A stretch of DNA of 39,684 bases, taken from the NCBI GenBank assembly GCA_036824465.1, contig DAITAC010000030.1, forward strand, positions 1-39,684. Reading direction: 5' to 3'. The DNA is from JAKOQB01 sp036824465 (GTDB taxonomy: Bacteria > Pseudomonadota > Gammaproteobacteria > Burkholderiales > Burkholderiaceae_F). Of this stretch, positions 36,926 to 39,684 are shown one piece after another (positions within the stretch are counted from its first letter, which is position 1; each line of letters begins with the position of its first letter). The translations under genes and the position numbers were made by a program. The notes below the pieces were generated by a model. It was not told the origin of the DNA. It made no database searches and saw only the letters and a list, made by a program, of their open reading frames with translations.

Positions 36926-38288
36926 GTGGTGAAGCACGCGCAATTCGCAATCCTGGCGCCGCACCAGCGGCGGAACCCTATGGCGCGCGGCGCGCACTCG
37001 TGCTGAATCAGTCGGGCTTCGATGCAGCGCTTGCCGAAATTTCGAGCTGGCCCTCCTACGTGCCCACACCGCTGGTGCGGCTCGATGGCCTGGCGCGCGT
37101 GCTCGGCGTGGGTGTGATTCACTACAAGGACGAACGCGGACGCTTCGGCCTGAAGAGTTTCAAGGCACTGGGCGGCGCGTATGCGGTCGCCAACGTGCTG
37201 CGCCAGCGCGTCACGGCGACGACGGGTCGTTCGAGCATCACATCAAAGCAGCTTTTGTCTGGCGAATTTGCGGACATCGTGCGAAATGCAACCGTCACCT
37301 GCGCCACTGATGGCAATCACGGCCGCTCGGTCGCCTGGGGTGCGCAGCTGTTCGGCTGCACTTGTGTCATCTTCGTGCACGAACACGTGAGCCAGGNNNN
37401 NNNNNNNNNNNNNNNNNNNNNNNNNNNNNNNNNNNNNNNNNNNNNNNNNNNNNNNNNNNNNNNNNNNNNNNNNNNNNNNNNNNNNNNNNNNNNNNNGCGC
37501 AGCTGTTCGGCTGCACTTGTGTCATCTTCGTGCACGAACACGTGAGCCAGGGGCGGCGCGACGCGATCGCGAAATACGGCGCCGACGTACGAGAGGTCAA
37601 AGGCAATTACGACGATGCGGTGCGCCATGCGGCCGCGACCGCGCGGGCCAATGGCTGGACCGTGGTGTCGGACACGTCGTATCCCGGCTATCGCGACATT
37701 CCGCTCGACGTGATGCATGGCTACGGTGTGATGGCGGCGGAGATCACGCAGCAACTCGCCGATGCGCCGCCGACGCATGTGTTCGCGCAGGCCGGCGTCG
37801 GCGCACTCGCGGCCGCGATCTGTGCGTACTTCTGGCTGCATTGGGGGCCACGGCGGCCGCTTTTCGTCGTCGTCGAACCGACACGCGCGGACTGCGTGTA
37901 CCAGAGCCTGGCGGCGGGCAAGCCCGTGACCGTCGGCGGCTCGCTCGACACGGTGATGGCCGGGCTCGCCTGCGGCGAGGTGTCGGAACTCGCGTGGGAG
38001 ATCCTGCACGGTGGTGCCAACGCCGCCGTGGCGATCGACGACGCGTACGCGCTCGACGCCGTGCGTGTACTGGCGCGACCGGCCGCAGGCGATCCCCCGA
38101 TCGTCGCCGGCGAAACCGGCGGCACCGGACTGGCCGCGCTGCTCGCTGCGCGCGACTATCCTGAGATCAGGCAGACACTGGCGCTCGACGCCAAGTCGCA
38201 CGTGCTGCTGCTCGGCAGCGAAGGAGATACCGACCCGCAGATCTACCGCGAGGTCGTCGGGCGCAATGCAGAGGAGGTGCTCGCATGA
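36922..38288 (+). CDS. dpaL: 2,3-diaminopropionate ammonia-lyase
   Basis: A PLP fold-type II lyase. After removing the false gap at 37397-37496 it encodes 403 residues, close to the 398 of E. coli YgeX/DpaL. The PLP lysine lies in FGLKSFKALGGAYA. The family-typical TCATDGNHGRSVAWGAQ is present, then VFAQAGVGALAAAI, VVEPTRADC and the phosphate-binding GETGGTGLAAL. The enzyme converts D- or L-2,3-diaminopropionate to pyruvate and two ammonia. It overlaps the DppF-type stop (ATGA) and the next M20 hydrolase gene (ATGA), so uptake and degradation are co-expressed. Confidence 0.9.
37397..37496. other. 100-N gap flanked by a 55-bp duplication (false gap) in dpaL
   Basis: Bases 37342-37396 recur exactly at 37497-37551. 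Collapsing the overlap gives an uninterrupted reading frame of normal family length. Confidence 0.95.
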
Positions 38289-39517
38289 AAGCGGAAAGCC
38301 TGAGGATCAACGAAGCGCGCCTGCTGGCGCGCCTGAATCAACTTGCGGCGATCGGCCGCACGGAGGACGGCAGTTGCTGCCGCCTCGCGCTGACCGACGA
38401 GGACAAGGCCGGACGCGATCTCGTGTCGGGCTGGATGCGCGAACTCGGCCTCGAGGTGCGCGTCGACGGGATCGGCAATATCTTCGCCCTGCGCCGTGGC
38501 ACGGAGGACACCGCGCCGGTGATGACCGGCTCGCATATCGATACCGTGCGCACCGGTGGCCGCTATGACGGCTGCCTCGGCGTGCTCGGCGGGCTTGAAG
38601 TCGTGCAGACGCTCGCCGACGCCGGCATCACCACGCGCCACCCGCTGGTCGTTGGCGCGTTCACCGACGAGGAAGGCGCGCGCTTTCATCCGGACATGGC
38701 GGGCTCGCTCGCCTACGTCGGCGGCATGCCGCTGAAGGAGCTGTACGCGACGCGCGGCATCGACGGCAAGCTCTTTCGCGACGAACTCGAGCGCATCGGC
38801 TACCTCGGCGATGCGCCCGTGCCGCTGTACCGTCCGCACGCGTATGTCGAGCTGCATATCGAGCAGGGGCCGGTGCTCGACCTCGAAGGCATCACGATCG
38901 GCGCGGTCGAGGACCTGCAGGGCATTTCGTGGACCGAGGTGCTGGTGACCGCCCAGTCGAATCACGCCGGCACCACCCCGATGCGGATGCGGCATGACGC
39001 CGGCTACTGCGCGGCGGCGATTGGCACGTTCGTACGGCAACTGACGAAGGAGATCGGCGGCAGCCAGGTCGGCACCGTGGGCTCGATCACGCTGCATCCG
39101 AACCTGACCAACGTGATCGCCGCGCGCGCGCGGGTCACGGTGGACCTGCGCAACACCGACGACGTGCTGCTCAAACGCGCGGAAGAGCGGTTGGCGGAGT
39201 TCCTCGCACAACTGGCGCGCGATGAAGGCGTGAAGATCGAAACTCACTCGCTCGCGCGCTTTGCGCCAGTGATCTTCGACAAGAACATTGCTGCCCTCAT
39301 CGCGCGCATTTCGCAGCGGCTCGGGCACTCGTGCCGGCCGATGACTTCGGGTGCTGGCCACGATGCGCAGATGATCGCGCGCATCGCACCGACCGCGATG
39401 ATCTTCGTGCCGTCGATCAAGGGCATCAGCCACAACCCGGCCGAGGACACGCGGCCGGAGCATCTGGCCGCCGGCGCGGACGTGCTGCTGCACACGCTGC
39501 TCGAGCTTTCCGCCTGA
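38285..39517 (+). CDS. M20-family N-carbamoyl-L-amino-acid hydrolase/allantoate amidohydrolase-like enzyme
   Basis: A 410-residue Zn-dependent hydrolase of the M20 amidase branch. Metal-ligand motifs are visible: TGSHIDTVRTGGRYDG (His, Asp), FTDEEGARFHP (acid plus Glu), VELHIEQGPVLD (His) and the C-terminal GISHNPAEDT (His). The GAGHDAQ motif is diagnostic for this branch, which cleaves N-carbamoyl or ureido C-N bonds and releases ammonia and CO2. It overlaps the dpaL stop (ATGA). In E. coli the dpaL homologue (ygeX) is likewise next to an M20 gene (ygeY). Allantoate, ureidoglycine or N-carbamoyl-L-amino acids are all possible substrates. Confidence 0.88.
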   Translation: MKAESLRINEARLLARLNQLAAIGRTEDGSCCRLALTDEDKAGRDLVSGWMRELGLEVRVDGIGNIFALRRGTEDTAPVMTGSHIDTVRTGGRYDGCLGVLGGLEVVQTLADAGITTRHPLVVGAFTDEEGARFHPDMAGSLAYVGGMPLKELYATRGIDGKLFRDELERIGYLGDAPVPLYRPHAYVELHIEQGPVLDLEGITIGAVEDLQGISWTEVLVTAQSNHAGTTPMRMRHDAGYCAAAIGTFVRQLTKEIGGSQVGTVGSITLHPNLTNVIAARARVTVDLRNTDDVLLKRAEERLAEFLAQLARDEGVKIETHSLARFAPVIFDKNIAALIARISQRLGHSCRPMTSGAGHDAQMIARIAPTAMIFVPSIKGISHNPAEDTRPEHLAAGADVLLHTLLELSA

Positions 39518-39529
39518 GGTCGCGGACGA

Positions 39530-39684
39530 ATGGCGAGAATCATCACGGTCGGCGCAGCCCAGCTCGGACCGATTGCGCGCAACGACAATCGAGCGCAGGT
39601 GGTCGAGCGGATGCGCGCCCTGCTCCATCAAGCCAAAGCGCACGGCTGTGACCTGGTCGTATTTCCGGAACTGGCGCTGACGAC
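39530..39684 (+). CDS. N-carbamoyl-D-amino-acid hydrolase (N-terminus, cut by window edge)
   Basis: Only 51 residues are visible: MARIITVGAAQLGPIARNDN, then RMRALLHQAKAHGCDLVVF and PELALTT. This matches the opening of D-carbamoylases of the nitrilase superfamily, with the catalytic Glu in FPELALTT. These enzymes turn N-carbamoyl-D-amino acids into D-amino acids, ammonia and CO2. The gene starts 12 bases after the M20 gene stop. The rest lies outside the window, so the Lys and Cys of the triad cannot be checked. Confidence 0.8.
   Translation, partial: MARIITVGAAQLGPIARNDNRAQVVERMRALLHQAKAHGCDLVVFPELALT

Overview
The window is a GC-rich stretch of a proteobacterial chromosome, most likely a betaproteobacterium close to the Burkholderiales. 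I infer this from high-GC codon use, the order gcvT-gcvH-gcvP...sdaA behind a tandem glycine riboswitch, an EttA-type ABC-F gene, and a PiT/DUF47 phosphate pair. It is scaffolded draft sequence with five runs of exactly 100 N. Three of these are flanked by exact 55-base duplications, so they look like overlapping contig ends left unmerged. Collapsing them restores intact tonB-like, gcvT and dpaL-like genes.

Layout. 1-118: start of a TerC-family membrane protein (minus). 402-3836: a Tat-exported amidohydrolase, an NHL-propeller lipoprotein and an exported pentaheme cytochrome c (plus). 3916-4770: a membrane-anchored alpha/beta hydrolase (minus). 5188-7265: a less GC-rich island on the minus strand with integron-cassette character: brnT-brnA behind an 18-bp palindromic operator, a 5'-truncated methyltransferase, a well-formed attC site, and a nitrilase-family gene starting 18 bases after the attC core. 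No integrase is present. 7663-12883 (minus): ettA, two exported TPR proteins and a TonB-family protein. 13071-14972 (minus): an unusual fusion of a papain-like peptidase and an alpha/beta hydrolase. 15165-17539 (plus): GST, VOC and isocitrate lyase/PEP mutase-family genes. 17730-19403 (minus): PiT phosphate transporter and its PhoU-like partner.

19581-26650 (minus) is a glycine-responsive operon: tandem glycine riboswitch, intrinsic terminator, gcvT, gcvH, gcvP, a lipoprotein alpha/beta hydrolase and sdaA. The cleavage system destroys glycine and yields the C1 unit used to make serine; sdaA then turns serine into pyruvate and ammonia.

26690-39684 is a divergent catabolic locus. The minus arm encodes D-aminoacylase, an M81 (MlrC-like) peptidase and an amidase. 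The plus arm encodes a complete Dpp/Opp-type peptide importer, a 2,3-diaminopropionate ammonia-lyase, an M20 N-carbamoyl-amino-acid/allantoate-type hydrolase and the start of an N-carbamoyl-D-amino-acid hydrolase. Together they suggest uptake and de-capping of D-, N-acyl-, N-carbamoyl- or diaminopropionate-containing amino acids or peptides. The substrate is unknown.

The items most worth a second look are the cassette island without an integrase, the peptidase-hydrolase fusion, the all-bis-His pentaheme cytochrome beside an NHL lipoprotein, and the D-/N-capped amino acid locus.
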